Assembly (NCBI RefSeq): GCF_025150245.1 | Contig: NZ_CP102279.1 | Span: 1,423,423 to 1,487,422 of the forward strand | Source: Dorea formicigenerans | GTDB lineage: Bacteria > Bacillota > Clostridia > Lachnospirales > Lachnospiraceae | DNA: 64,000 bases | Direction of reading: 5' to 3' | Shown: positions 1-8,000 of the stretch, piece after piece | Numbering within the stretch: position 1 is the stretch's first letter | How the letters are laid out: the number at the start of each line of letters is the position of its first letter | Program-made: the position numbers and the translations under genes | The notes under the pieces: model-generated | What the model was told of the DNA's origin: nothing | The model's input: the letters and a program-made list of their open reading frames with translations, nothing else | Databases searched by the model: none

Positions 1-927
1 AAAAAACCGTCGGTCGTTATGATCTGCATTACCTGTGTGGATGCCCTTCTTGGAACGGATATGGAGCGGGTGTGCAAAAAGGCGGAAGAACAGGTAGAGA
101 TTCCGGTCAGACCTTGTTATATGTATGCACTTACAAGAGAAGGCCGAAAACCACCGATGGTACATGTAAGGCAGTCCTTATATTCACTGCTTGAGCCGGG
201 AAAAAAGAAAGGCAATGTAGTCAATCTTTTGGGATTTTTCTCGCCGCTTGTGGATGACTGTGAAATTTATGATCTGCTGCACAGTGCGGGAGTGAAGACG
301 ATTCATGAGATTTCCAGATGTAAGGATTATATGGAATATCAGACTATGTCAGAAGCAAATTTCAATCTGGTACTGCACCACGAAGCAAGATTTGCAGCAG
401 AAGATTTTCACAACCGGCTTCAAATTCCATTTATCGAGCTTCGAAGACTTTATCAGATAGACAAGATTGAAAATCAGTATCATGCACTTGGTAATGCACT
501 CGGTGTTGCATTTTATGATGAAAAATATAAAAAGCAGGCAGAAGATGCACTGGAAAAATTCCGGCAGAGGTGTCCGGATGCTTCTTTTGCAATCGGAGAA
601 TGCCTGAACGCTGATCCATTTGAACTATCATTAGCCTTGATACGTTACGGATTTTCTGTACCGGAAATTTATGGGACAATCACGGTGGAGAACTTCACAT
701 ACATTCGTTCTCTGGCAAAAATAAGTCCAGAGACGAAAGTATTTTCCAATATGGAACCGACGATGATTTATTATGACCCGGCGAAAAGCGATGTGAATCT
801 GGCAATCGGAAAAGATGCCTGTTATTATCATCCGGATTGTCCATATGTCATGTGGAACGGGGAAGAACAGCCATATGGATATGCAGGAGTGAGAAGATTA
901 TTCGAACAATTACTGGAGGTAGTATAG
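1..927 (+). CDS. Nitrogenase component 1 alpha-like protein (D1), 5' end outside window
   Basis: The reading frame is open from base 1 to a TAG at 925-927, so the first ATG at 19 is internal and the N-terminus lies upstream of the window; 308 residues are visible. The opening ITCVDALLGTDM resembles the conserved cysteine and G-D-D region of NifD/NifE (Cys154 area), and the end (PYGYAGVRRLFEQLL) matches the family's C-terminal YGYDG motif. Where NifD has FeMo-cofactor ligand Cys275, this protein appears to carry His (NLVLHHEARFAAEDFH), so it should not hold FeMo-co in the usual way. The next gene overlaps it by one base, implying translational coupling into a D/K complex. It could be catalytic or a NifE-like scaffold; the substrate is unknown. 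The family call is firm and the role is inferred. Confidence 0.75.
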   Translation, partial: KKPSVVMICITCVDALLGTDMERVCKKAEEQVEIPVRPCYMYALTREGRKPPMVHVRQSLYSLLEPGKKKGNVVNLLGFFSPLVDDCEIYDLLHSAGVKTIHEISRCKDYMEYQTMSEANFNLVLHHEARFAAEDFHNRLQIPFIELRRLYQIDKIENQYHALGNALGVAFYDEKYKKQAEDALEKFRQRCPDASFAIGECLNADPFELSLALIRYGFSVPEIYGTITVENFTYIRSLAKISPETKVFSNMEPTMIYYDPAKSDVNLAIGKDACYYHPDCPYVMWNGEEQPYGYAGVRRLFEQLLEVV

Positions 928-2135
928 TGAGAGGACTTAGAAAATATCTGACACCATTTGCACCGGATCAGTCTGGTGCGGTGTCCGTGTTATATGAACT
1001 TGGGGGACTGATCGCAATCTGTGACGCCGGCGGCTGTACAGGAAATGTATGTGGTTTTGATGAGCCGCGCTGGTTTGAACAAAAAAGTGCCTTGTTCAGT
1101 GCGGGACTGCGTGATATGGACGCAATTCTCGGACGAGATGACCGTCTGGTGGAGAAGCTGGTGGATGCAGCTTCAAAGCTCGATGTAAAGTTTGTAGCAA
1201 TCATCGGGACACCGGTTCCGGCAGTAATCGGAACGGATTACAAGGCACTTGGAAGAATGTGCGAGAAAAAATTAAATATGCCTGTTATCACCATTGATAC
1301 AGATGGTATGGAATTATATGATGTGGGCGAAGAAAAAGCATGGCTGGAGCTTTTCCGGACATTTGCAGAAAAGGAAATGATTGATAAGGCAAGTGAAAGA
1401 ATTAAGCCGAATCTGGATATTGAGAAAAAACAGGGAAAGATCGGGGTTCTTGGATTAACGCCGCAGGACATAAGTGACCTTCAGGCACCAAAGAAGATTC
1501 GAGAATATTACCAGGAAAAAGAAGGAAAAGAAGCAATCTGCTACTGCATGGGAGAAAATGTCTGCCGGAGCACGGATGGTCTTGATAATCATCGAACAGC
1601 AGGAGAGGTTGAAAAAAATATTGTAGCTTCCCCGGCGGCTCTGGCAGCTGCGAAATATCTGGAAAAAACATTTGGCACACCTTATGAGGTCACTTACCCA
1701 ATTGTAGAAGAGCTGGTTCCGGATATGGATTATCGGAGAAAGAAAATCCTAATCGTGCATCAGCAGGTTATTGGAAATGCAATGCGTGCAGAAATCAGAC
1801 GAAGATGCCAGAAAGTAAATGGTGATCCAGCTGTTGATAACAATGCAGTTATTACGGTAGCAAGCTGGTTCATGATGAAGCAGGAACTCTCCGAAGAAGG
1901 TGACATTTCACTTCGAGAAGAAGATGATTATATGGAGCTTATCAAGAAAGAGGATTACGACATTGTTTTTGCAGATCCGATGATGAAACGCATGACTGAA
2001 GATGCTTATAAAATGGCTGGAACAGGTTGTGTGGCGGATGCACATGAGACGGAAAGAAAAAGAATTTTTATAGATGCCACACATTTTGCCGTGTCAGGAA
2101 AATTGCGTGAGGAAATGAAAAAGCGGGAGGCGTAG
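927..2135 (+). CDS. Nitrogenase component 1 beta-like protein (K1)
   Basis: I chose the GTG at 927 (402 residues): it overlaps the preceding TAG by one base and sits six bases after GGAGGT at 915-920. The longer frame back to 837 lies inside the upstream gene. The N-terminus (SGAVSVLYELGG, then CDAGGCTGN) matches the NifK/NifN entry region; Cys37 aligns by eye with NifK Cys95, and Cys32 and Cys42 lie nearby. The place of NifK Cys153 reads GTPVPAVIGTDY and has no Cys. K2 (9416-10576) is clearly a paralogue, sharing ALYELGG-type, GC, DEIRW/DEPRW and G-P-x-x-x-GTD patterns. It probably pairs with D1. Two bases separate it from hypF. Reaction unknown. Confidence 0.75.
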   Translation: MRGLRKYLTPFAPDQSGAVSVLYELGGLIAICDAGGCTGNVCGFDEPRWFEQKSALFSAGLRDMDAILGRDDRLVEKLVDAASKLDVKFVAIIGTPVPAVIGTDYKALGRMCEKKLNMPVITIDTDGMELYDVGEEKAWLELFRTFAEKEMIDKASERIKPNLDIEKKQGKIGVLGLTPQDISDLQAPKKIREYYQEKEGKEAICYCMGENVCRSTDGLDNHRTAGEVEKNIVASPAALAAAKYLEKTFGTPYEVTYPIVEELVPDMDYRRKKILIVHQQVIGNAMRAEIRRRCQKVNGDPAVDNNAVITVASWFMMKQELSEEGDISLREEDDYMELIKKEDYDIVFADPMMKRMTEDAYKMAGTGCVADAHETERKRIFIDATHFAVSGKLREEMKKREA

Positions 2136-2137
2136 AG

Positions 2138-4534
2138 ATGAAAGAAACATTGACCAGACGAATCCGTGTCTACGGAATTGTTCAGGGAGTCGGTTTTCGT
2201 CCAACTGTAAGCCGTCACGCAACGACTTGTAATATCCATGGGAGCGTCAGTAACAAAGGTCCTTATGTAGAGATTTTCGCACAGGCGCCAGAAGCACAGG
2301 TGGATAGATTTGTGACCATGATCCGTGAACAGTCTCCGAAACGTGCAGCAATCTTGAAGATGAATATAGAAGACGTTGAAAATCCGGAAATTTATAAAGA
2401 TTTTCAGATTGTTGAGAGCGAAAAGACGAAAGGGGAAATCTTTGTCTCTCCAGATATTGCAATCTGCGAAGAGTGCAAGGAAGAGATGTATCAGCCGGGG
2501 AACAGACGGTATCTGCATCCATTTATTAACTGTACATGCTGCGGACCGAGACTGACTATTTTAGATGCACTTCCGTATGACCGGGAACGTACCAGTATGA
2601 AAGAATTTCCAATGTGTCCGGACTGTGAACACGAATACCATGATCCAGAGGACCGCAGATTTGATGCACAGCCTGTTTGCTGCAATAATTGTGGACCACA
2701 GGTGTATCTGGCAGAAAGAAGCGAACGAGGACGAGACGCGGTTACTTACGCCAGACGCGTAATCGCGGAAGGCGGAATTGTGGCAGTCAAAGGAATCGGT
2801 GGGTTTCATTTGTGCTGTGATGCGACAAAGGAATCAGCCGTGGAACTTTTGAGGACAAGAAAAAAACGTCCGGTCAAACCATTTGCAGTGATGGCACGTA
2901 ACGAAGAGGCGGTGCGCAGTGTATGTGAACTTAGCGAAGAACAGGAAAAGATACTGACCGGGCATCAAAAACCGATACTGTTGCTGGATAAAAAAGAAGG
3001 CGTAAGCAAACTTGCAAAATCGGTAGCTCCTTTTAATCCGAAGGTGGGGATAATGCTTCCTTATGCACCGGTTCAACTATTGTTATTTCAGTATGATGAC
3101 GGCATTCAGATGCCGGATTTTCTCGTGATGACCAGTGGAAATATTTCCGGTGCACCAATTTGCAGAGATGACCGGGAAGCAAAAGAGGAACTGTCACATT
3201 TATGCGACTGCATACTTTCTCATGACCGGAAGATCCGTATCCGTGCAGACGATTCCGTGATGGATTTTTACCGGGAAGAACCGTATATGATCCGAAGAAG
3301 CCGGGGGTATGCACCACTCCCATATATGCTTTCAAAAGCGTGGCAAGGGCAGGTACTTGCTGTGGGCGGAGAATTGAAAAATGCATGTTGTATTGGACAT
3401 GATGACCGGTTTTATCCGGCGCCGTATGTAGGAGATCTGGAAGATCTTCGGACGGTGAAAGCGCTTCAGGAGACAATCACGCGACTGACTGCTTTGCTGG
3501 AAGTAGAGCCAGAGCTTGTAGTGGCAGATCTGCATCCGAAGTACAATTCCACAATGGTGGCGCATGAAATGGAGCTGCCAATGATACAAGTGCAGCATCA
3601 TTATGCGCACGTTTTATCCTGTATGGCGGAAAATGACTGCGCAGATCCAGTCATTGGCGTTTCCTTTGATGGAACCGGATATGGAACGGATGGTACTATC
3701 TGGGGCGGTGAGATTCTGTACGCAGATTATGAACATTTCGAACGAATAGGCAGTATTGAGCCATTCTGGCATGTAGGCGGAGACATTGCTTCCCAAGAAG
3801 GATTTCGTATTGCAGTCTCCATCATTGGTGGACTTGTGAGGGAGAAAGAAAAAGCAAAAAATATCATAAAAGAATTGGAATTATGTACCGAACCAGAAGC
3901 AAATGTGATTCTTACTATGGCACAGCGACATTTGAATGCAATTGAGTCTACAAGTGCAGGAAGGTTGTTTGACGCAGTAAGTGCGATCTTGGGGATTCAA
4001 AAAAGCTCTACATTTGAAGGGGAAGCGTCCATGGCACTGGAATTCGCAGCAGAGGCATGGCAGAAAGAACATGAGGCAAAGAATACGGAAAATACCAAAA
4101 ACGCCAAAAATGCCGAGAATGTCAAGAATGCCCCAAATGCTAAGAATGGTAAGCATACAGATGTTAAGGAGCATGAACATATTTTCTTGCAGACGAATGC
4201 AATTGTCTGGCAGATGATCGAGGGCAGAAGACAAGGGGAAGATGTCGGAAAGCTTGCGTATATATTTCATCAGTTGCTTGCAATGGAGATCTGCGCTGCC
4301 TGCGAAAATGTACGAACGCAGAAGAAATGTAATCAGGTGGCGCTAAGCGGCGGCGTATTTCAGAACCGTCTATTGCTGGAACTCGTGGAAAAGGAACTTT
4401 TAAATCGAAAGTTCCAGGTATTGCGGCATCATCTGATTCCACCAAATGATGGCGGTATCGGGCTTGGCCAGGCAGTTTACGGCATGGCATATCTGAATAA
4501 AAAGAAGCAGACAGATAGTGAAAACAGATCTTGA
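2138..4534 (+). CDS. hypF: Carbamoyltransferase HypF
   Basis: HypF uses carbamoyl phosphate and ATP to carbamoylate the C-terminal Cys of HypE, the first step in making the cyanide ligands of the hydrogenase Fe(CN)2CO group. The 798 residues show the full domain order: acylphosphatase (GIVQGVGFRPTV near 15), two zinc-finger blocks with four CxxC pairs (about 110-190), YrdC-like domain (about 200-380), and a Kae1-like domain with HHYAH, SFDGTGYGTDG and LSGGVFQN. The start follows GGGAGG closely. Oddity: residues about 649-672 are eight Asn-x-(Lys/Glu) tripeptides encoded by 9-base tandem units at 4082-4153, an insertion not expected in the family. Embedding between nitrogenase-like genes is the unusual context. 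The family assignment is very secure. Confidence 0.96.
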   Translation: MKETLTRRIRVYGIVQGVGFRPTVSRHATTCNIHGSVSNKGPYVEIFAQAPEAQVDRFVTMIREQSPKRAAILKMNIEDVENPEIYKDFQIVESEKTKGEIFVSPDIAICEECKEEMYQPGNRRYLHPFINCTCCGPRLTILDALPYDRERTSMKEFPMCPDCEHEYHDPEDRRFDAQPVCCNNCGPQVYLAERSERGRDAVTYARRVIAEGGIVAVKGIGGFHLCCDATKESAVELLRTRKKRPVKPFAVMARNEEAVRSVCELSEEQEKILTGHQKPILLLDKKEGVSKLAKSVAPFNPKVGIMLPYAPVQLLLFQYDDGIQMPDFLVMTSGNISGAPICRDDREAKEELSHLCDCILSHDRKIRIRADDSVMDFYREEPYMIRRSRGYAPLPYMLSKAWQGQVLAVGGELKNACCIGHDDRFYPAPYVGDLEDLRTVKALQETITRLTALLEVEPELVVADLHPKYNSTMVAHEMELPMIQVQHHYAHVLSCMAENDCADPVIGVSFDGTGYGTDGTIWGGEILYADYEHFERIGSIEPFWHVGGDIASQEGFRIAVSIIGGLVREKEKAKNIIKELELCTEPEANVILTMAQRHLNAIESTSAGRLFDAVSAILGIQKSSTFEGEASMALEFAAEAWQKEHEAKNTENTKNAKNAENVKNAPNAKNGKHTDVKEHEHIFLQTNAIVWQMIEGRRQGEDVGKLAYIFHQLLAMEICAACENVRTQKKCNQVALSGGVFQNRLLLELVEKELLNRKFQVLRHHLIPPNDGGIGLGQAVYGMAYLNKKKQTDSENRS
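4082..4153 (+). repeat. Eight 9-base tandem coding repeats inside hypF
   Basis: Eight consecutive in-frame 9-base units encode Asn-Thr-Glu, Asn-Thr-Lys, Asn-Ala-Lys, Asn-Ala-Glu, Asn-Val-Lys, Asn-Ala-Pro, Asn-Ala-Lys and Asn-Gly-Lys. The units are related but degenerate. They form a hydrophilic, probably unstructured loop in the Kae1-like domain of HypF. A 9-base period preserves frame, so copy number could vary between strains without destroying the gene. Confidence 0.85.
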
Positions 4535-4569
4535 AAGATAAAAAGAATAGATTATGGGAGGTTAAGAGC

Positions 4570-4779
4570 ATGTGTGTTGGATTATCAGCAAAGGTAGTGC
4601 GAATAAATGAAGGCATGGCAGTGGTAGATGCTGATGGAGCAAAGAGGGAGGTTTCTGCGGAACTTCTGGATGAACTGGAGCCGGGAGATTATGTAATGGT
4701 ACATGCAGGAGTTGCAATCGCGAAGATTACGGATGAAGATGAAAGTGAGACAGATCAGCTCATGGAGGATTTATTATAA
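4570..4779 (+). CDS. hypC: Hydrogenase maturation chaperone HypC
   Basis: HypC is a small chaperone that, with HypD, carries the iron on which CO and cyanide ligands are assembled. The start at 4570 gives the diagnostic N-terminus MCVGLSAKVV, in which Cys2 is the essential iron/HypD-binding residue; the longer frame from 4531 would bury it. GGGAGG lies just upstream. At 69 residues it has the usual family size, with the expected acidic C-terminus and the GDYVMVHAGVAI segment. It overlaps hypD by one base (TAATG), so the partner proteins are co-translated. In hydrogenase systems HypC also docks on the large subunit; no such subunit is visible here, so its final acceptor is open. Confidence 0.93.
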   Translation: MCVGLSAKVVRINEGMAVVDADGAKREVSAELLDELEPGDYVMVHAGVAIAKITDEDESETDQLMEDLL

Positions 4780-5837
4780 TGGAAGAAAAAAAGAAAACAG
4801 CCAGAGAGATCATCGAAGGCTATGATGGTCCTCCGGTGCGGATCATGGAAGTGTGCGGAACCCATACACATGAGATTTTCAGACTTGGAATCCGGAAACT
4901 TTTGCCAGAACAGGTGGAACTGATTTCGGGACCGGGGTGTCCGGTCTGTGTAACACAGGTCGGATTCATTGACGAAGCAATTTATCTGGCACTGGAAAGG
5001 CAAGTGACGATCTGTACATTTGGTGATCTTGTACGTGTACCGGGAACTAATATGAGTCTTGCCGGGGCAAGAGAAAAGGGTGCGAAAATCCGTATTGTTT
5101 ATTCTCCAGTAGATGCGAAGGAGTATGCCAAAGAACATCCAAAGGAGCAGGTTACATTCCTTTCAGTCGGATTTGAGACCACCACTCCGTCTGCTTGTCT
5201 TTCTGTGAAAAAAGCAAGGGAAGAGGGCTTGACGAACTACTCGATTCTGACAGCGAATAAAACGATGCCGCAGGCATATGAAGCATTGAAGGGAAGCGCA
5301 GACATTTTCCTGTATCCGGGACATGTTAATGCAATCACCGGGACGAAGCTGTGCGAAGAACTGGCAAAAGAAGGAGTCAGCGGTGTGGTAGCAGGATTTA
5401 CAGCAAAAGAACTTTTGACAGCGCTGGCAGTGGCACTGGCACGGTTTCAGGAAGGCAGGCCATTTTTTGTAAATTGTTATCCGCGTGTAGTAACAGAGAA
5501 TGGAAGCCCACAGGCGCAGAAGCTGGTAGAAGAGATGATGGAACCTTGTGATAGTGAATGGAGAGGACTTGGCGTAATCAAAGGTTCAGGAATGAGACTT
5601 CAAGAGGAATGGAGCGCATTTGACGCACGGAAGAAATACAAGATTCCGTCGATTCAGGGAAAAGCAAATCCTGCATGCCGGTGCGGAGATGTTCTTCAGG
5701 GAAAATGTAAACCTTCTGATTGTAAGGTATTTGGTAAGGTCTGTACACCACAGCATCCGGTTGGCGCATGCATGGTGTCAGGAGAAGGTGCATGTTCCGC
5801 GTACTATATGTACGGCGAAGCAGAAAAAATGAAATAA
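4779..5837 (+). CDS. hypD: Hydrogenase maturation scaffold HypD
   Basis: HypD is the iron-sulfur scaffold on which Fe(CN)2CO is built with HypC and HypE. The 352 residues contain the hallmark MEVCGTHTHEIFR and SGPGCPVCVTQ motifs near the N-terminus, GFETTTPS in the middle, YPGHVNAITG, and the C-terminal cysteine block (ACRCGD, CKPSDCKVFGKVCTP) that binds the [4Fe-4S] cluster. All key cysteines appear intact, so the protein should be active. It begins on the last base of hypC and is followed 20 bases later by hypE. With hypF, hypC and hypE present, ligand synthesis is complete in this operon, whereas nickel-insertion genes are not seen. Confidence 0.96.
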   Translation: MEEKKKTAREIIEGYDGPPVRIMEVCGTHTHEIFRLGIRKLLPEQVELISGPGCPVCVTQVGFIDEAIYLALERQVTICTFGDLVRVPGTNMSLAGAREKGAKIRIVYSPVDAKEYAKEHPKEQVTFLSVGFETTTPSACLSVKKAREEGLTNYSILTANKTMPQAYEALKGSADIFLYPGHVNAITGTKLCEELAKEGVSGVVAGFTAKELLTALAVALARFQEGRPFFVNCYPRVVTENGSPQAQKLVEEMMEPCDSEWRGLGVIKGSGMRLQEEWSAFDARKKYKIPSIQGKANPACRCGDVLQGKCKPSDCKVFGKVCTPQHPVGACMVSGEGACSAYYMYGEAEKMK

Positions 5838-5857
5838 AAAGCTGGGAGTGATATATT

Positions 5858-6877
5858 ATGAATAATGGAATAAAAGATCAGACAGTCACCATGGCACACG
5901 GTGCCGGAGGACGTCAGACATCAGAATTAATCGATAACATATTTGCGGCACATTTTGCAAATCCGGATTTGACTGCGGATGATGCGGCTGTGTTAAATCC
6001 GCCAGTTGGGAAAATGGCAGTGTCTACCGATGGATTTATCGTATCACCTGCATTTTTCCCAGGAGGAAATATCGGAAAACTGTCTATTTGCGGAACAGTC
6101 AATGATCTGGCGTGTATGGGAGCAAAGCCACTGTATCTGACCTGTGCATTTGTCATTGAGGAAGGATTTCCAATGGACAAACTGGAAGAAATTGCGTCAG
6201 CAATGGAAAAAACCGCCAAAGAAGCAGGTGTTCACATCGTGTCCGGTGATACAAAGGTAGCCGGAAAAGGGCAGGTGGACGGAGTATTTATCACAACAAC
6301 AGGAATGGGACAGATTGAAGATGGAGTTAAAGTCGGCGGCGAGCTTGCAAAACCCGGTGATGCGGTTATTGTAACAGGAGATATCGGACGTCATGGCTGT
6401 ACAATCCTGCTTGAGAGAGAAGATTTGGGAATTGAGGCCGATATCAAGAGTGATTGTGCACCCCTTTGGAAGACGGTGGAAGCAGTGATGAACAGGACAC
6501 ACGATCTGCATGTTATTCGTGATGCGACACGTGGCGGCGTGGGAACTGTATTATATGAAATTGCGAAGCAGAGCCAGGTAGGCGTACAGCTTGACAGCGC
6601 CAATATTCCGGTTCAGCCGGAAGTAAGGGGTGTCTGTGGCATGTTGGGACTGGAACCATTGTATCTTGCATGTGAAGGAACTATGGTCATCATTGCACCG
6701 AAGGAAGAAGCAGCGAAGATTGTGGAGACATTGCGTCAGTGCCCATATTCAGAAAATGCTGCTATTATTGGTGAAATTACAGAAGAACAGCCGGGAAAAG
6801 TTGTAATGATGACGGAGATTGGAACCCAGGCATTATTGCCACAGCCAGGCGGAGAATTATTGCCGAGAATCTGCTAA
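5858..6877 (+). CDS. hypE: Hydrogenase maturation dehydratase HypE
   Basis: HypE is an ATP-dependent dehydratase of the PurM/SelD/ThiL fold. It converts the carbamoyl group on its own C-terminal Cys into a thiocyanate, the cyanide donor for HypCD. The 339-residue protein starts with the family pattern (MAHGAGGRQTSELI), carries SGDTKVAG and DATRGGVGTVLYE for nucleotide and metal binding, and ends exactly in PRIC, the strictly conserved tail whose Cys is modified. The intact tail argues for real cyanide chemistry rather than a decayed relic. GGGAGTG precedes the start. It is separated by 38 bases from a TM1266-type gene, and the operon then continues to the NifH-like gene. Confidence 0.96.
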   Translation: MNNGIKDQTVTMAHGAGGRQTSELIDNIFAAHFANPDLTADDAAVLNPPVGKMAVSTDGFIVSPAFFPGGNIGKLSICGTVNDLACMGAKPLYLTCAFVIEEGFPMDKLEEIASAMEKTAKEAGVHIVSGDTKVAGKGQVDGVFITTTGMGQIEDGVKVGGELAKPGDAVIVTGDIGRHGCTILLEREDLGIEADIKSDCAPLWKTVEAVMNRTHDLHVIRDATRGGVGTVLYEIAKQSQVGVQLDSANIPVQPEVRGVCGMLGLEPLYLACEGTMVIIAPKEEAAKIVETLRQCPYSENAAIIGEITEEQPGKVVMMTEIGTQALLPQPGGELLPRIC

Positions 6878-6915
6878 GATCAGATTACTTAGAAATAAGA
6901 GCAGGGAGAGAAAGT

Positions 6916-7188
6916 ATGGAAACAAGAGTAGCAGTGATTTCTATTATTGTAGAAAACCCGGAGGCGACGGAGCAGTTGAATCAATATCTGCATGAGTCTG
7001 GAAAATATATTATTGGAAGAATGGGAATCCCGTACCGTCAAAAAGGAATCCATATTATCAGTATTGCGATTGATGCGCCGCAGGACGTGATCAGTGCGCT
7101 TTCTGGAAAAATAGGGCGCCTTAAGGGAGTGTCGGCAAAGACTGCTTACTCCAATGTCATCACCAAACCGGAGGAATTATCATGTTAA
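6916..7188 (+). CDS. TM1266-type small ACT-like regulator
   Basis: This 90-residue protein matches the TM1266 family, annotated as a putative iron-only hydrogenase system regulator with a NikR/ACT-like fold. Visible hallmarks are the strand [13 protein letters not shown], the central [18 protein letters not shown], and the [16 protein letters not shown] end. Such genes usually sit beside hydE, hydF or hydG; here it lies between hypE and a nifH-like gene. It overlaps the next gene by seven bases, so the two are translationally coupled. No DNA-binding domain is visible, so a metal- or metabolite-sensing or assembly role is as likely as transcription control. Family call good, function unproven. 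Confidence 0.8.
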   Translation: METRVAVISIIVENPEATEQLNQYLHESGKYIIGRMGIPYRQKGIHIISIAIDAPQDVISALSGKIGRLKGVSAKTAYSNVITKPEELSC

Positions 7189-7937
7189 AAATTGCAGTTT
7201 ATGGCAAAGGCGGTATCGGAAAATCTACGACAGTATCCAATATGGCGGTCGCACTGGCTGAAAAAGGATTATCAGTTATGCAGATTGGCTGTGACCCAAA
7301 GGCAGATTCTACGATTGCCTTGCGCGATGGAGAACCTATGCCGGCAGTATTGGATATCTATAATGAGAAAAAAGGCAATGTGACTTTGAAAGAGATTACA
7401 AGAATCGGATACAAAGGAGTTGTCTGTGTGGAGTCAGGAGGACCGACCCCGGGACTTGGCTGTGCAGGACGCGGAATTATCACTGCACTGGAGAAACTAA
7501 AAGAGACCGGAGCATATGAAGTCTACAAACCGGACGTAGTCCTTTACGATGTACTTGGCGATGTAGTGTGTGGCGGATTTTCCATGCCTATGCGGAGTGG
7601 GTATGCAGACTATGTATTTGTTGTAACTTCGGGAGAAAATATGTCCATTCATGCCGGAGCGAACATTGCAATGGCACTGGAACGCTTCCAGAATCGCGGA
7701 TATGCAAAACTTGGCGGATTTATTCTGAACCGGAGAAATGTGCCAAGAGAAGAAGAAAAAGTGCAGGAACTGGCAGAAGATTTCCATAGTGGTACTATTG
7801 GGTACCTCTCCAGAAGCGAGCTTGTAATGGCAGCTGAAGAGCAGAAAAAAACGTTGATGGAGTGTTATCCTGACAGTGAGATGGCAGATGAATACCGTGC
7901 TCTGAGTGAGGCGGTTCTGGCGATATGTAAGAACTAA
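7182..7937 (+). CDS. NifH-like nitrogenase reductase homologue
   Basis: This is a homodimeric ATP-driven electron donor of the NifH/BchL/CfbC superfamily. Visible motifs are the P-loop GKGGIGKST at residues 8-16, CDPKADST at 37-44, Cys94 in GLGCAGRG and Cys130 in [11 protein letters not shown]. Those two cysteines per subunit hold the shared [4Fe-4S] cluster, so both ATPase and cluster sites are intact. At 251 residues it is somewhat shorter than nitrogenase NifH (about 270-290), as expected for a divergent member. GGAGG precedes the ATG, which overlaps the previous gene. It is the only reductase beside two component-1-like pairs, so one donor may serve both. The partner and reaction are inferred from the family. 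Confidence 0.92.
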   Translation: MLKIAVYGKGGIGKSTTVSNMAVALAEKGLSVMQIGCDPKADSTIALRDGEPMPAVLDIYNEKKGNVTLKEITRIGYKGVVCVESGGPTPGLGCAGRGIITALEKLKETGAYEVYKPDVVLYDVLGDVVCGGFSMPMRSGYADYVFVVTSGENMSIHAGANIAMALERFQNRGYAKLGGFILNRRNVPREEEKVQELAEDFHSGTIGYLSRSELVMAAEEQKKTLMECYPDSEMADEYRALSEAVLAICKN

Positions 7938-8000
7938 GCTGCCGAGGCATTTTTGAACAAAATGTGAAATGTAGTGGGAAAGAATTTAGAGAGGGAATTT

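Noticed and set aside
837-926. N-terminal extension of K1 back to 837
   Set aside because: It lies inside D1 in another frame, and the GTG at 927 has a proper ribosome site and stop-start overlap.
3033-3476. Reverse-strand frame of 147 codons within hypF
   Set aside because: A shadow of a secure gene with no ribosome site or recognisable motif; the same applies to the other reverse frames over conserved genes, such as 53321-54070 over rnfB.
4531-4569. Longer HypC starting at 4531
   Set aside because: It would bury the essential Cys2; ATG 4570 has GGGAGG and restores the family N-terminus.
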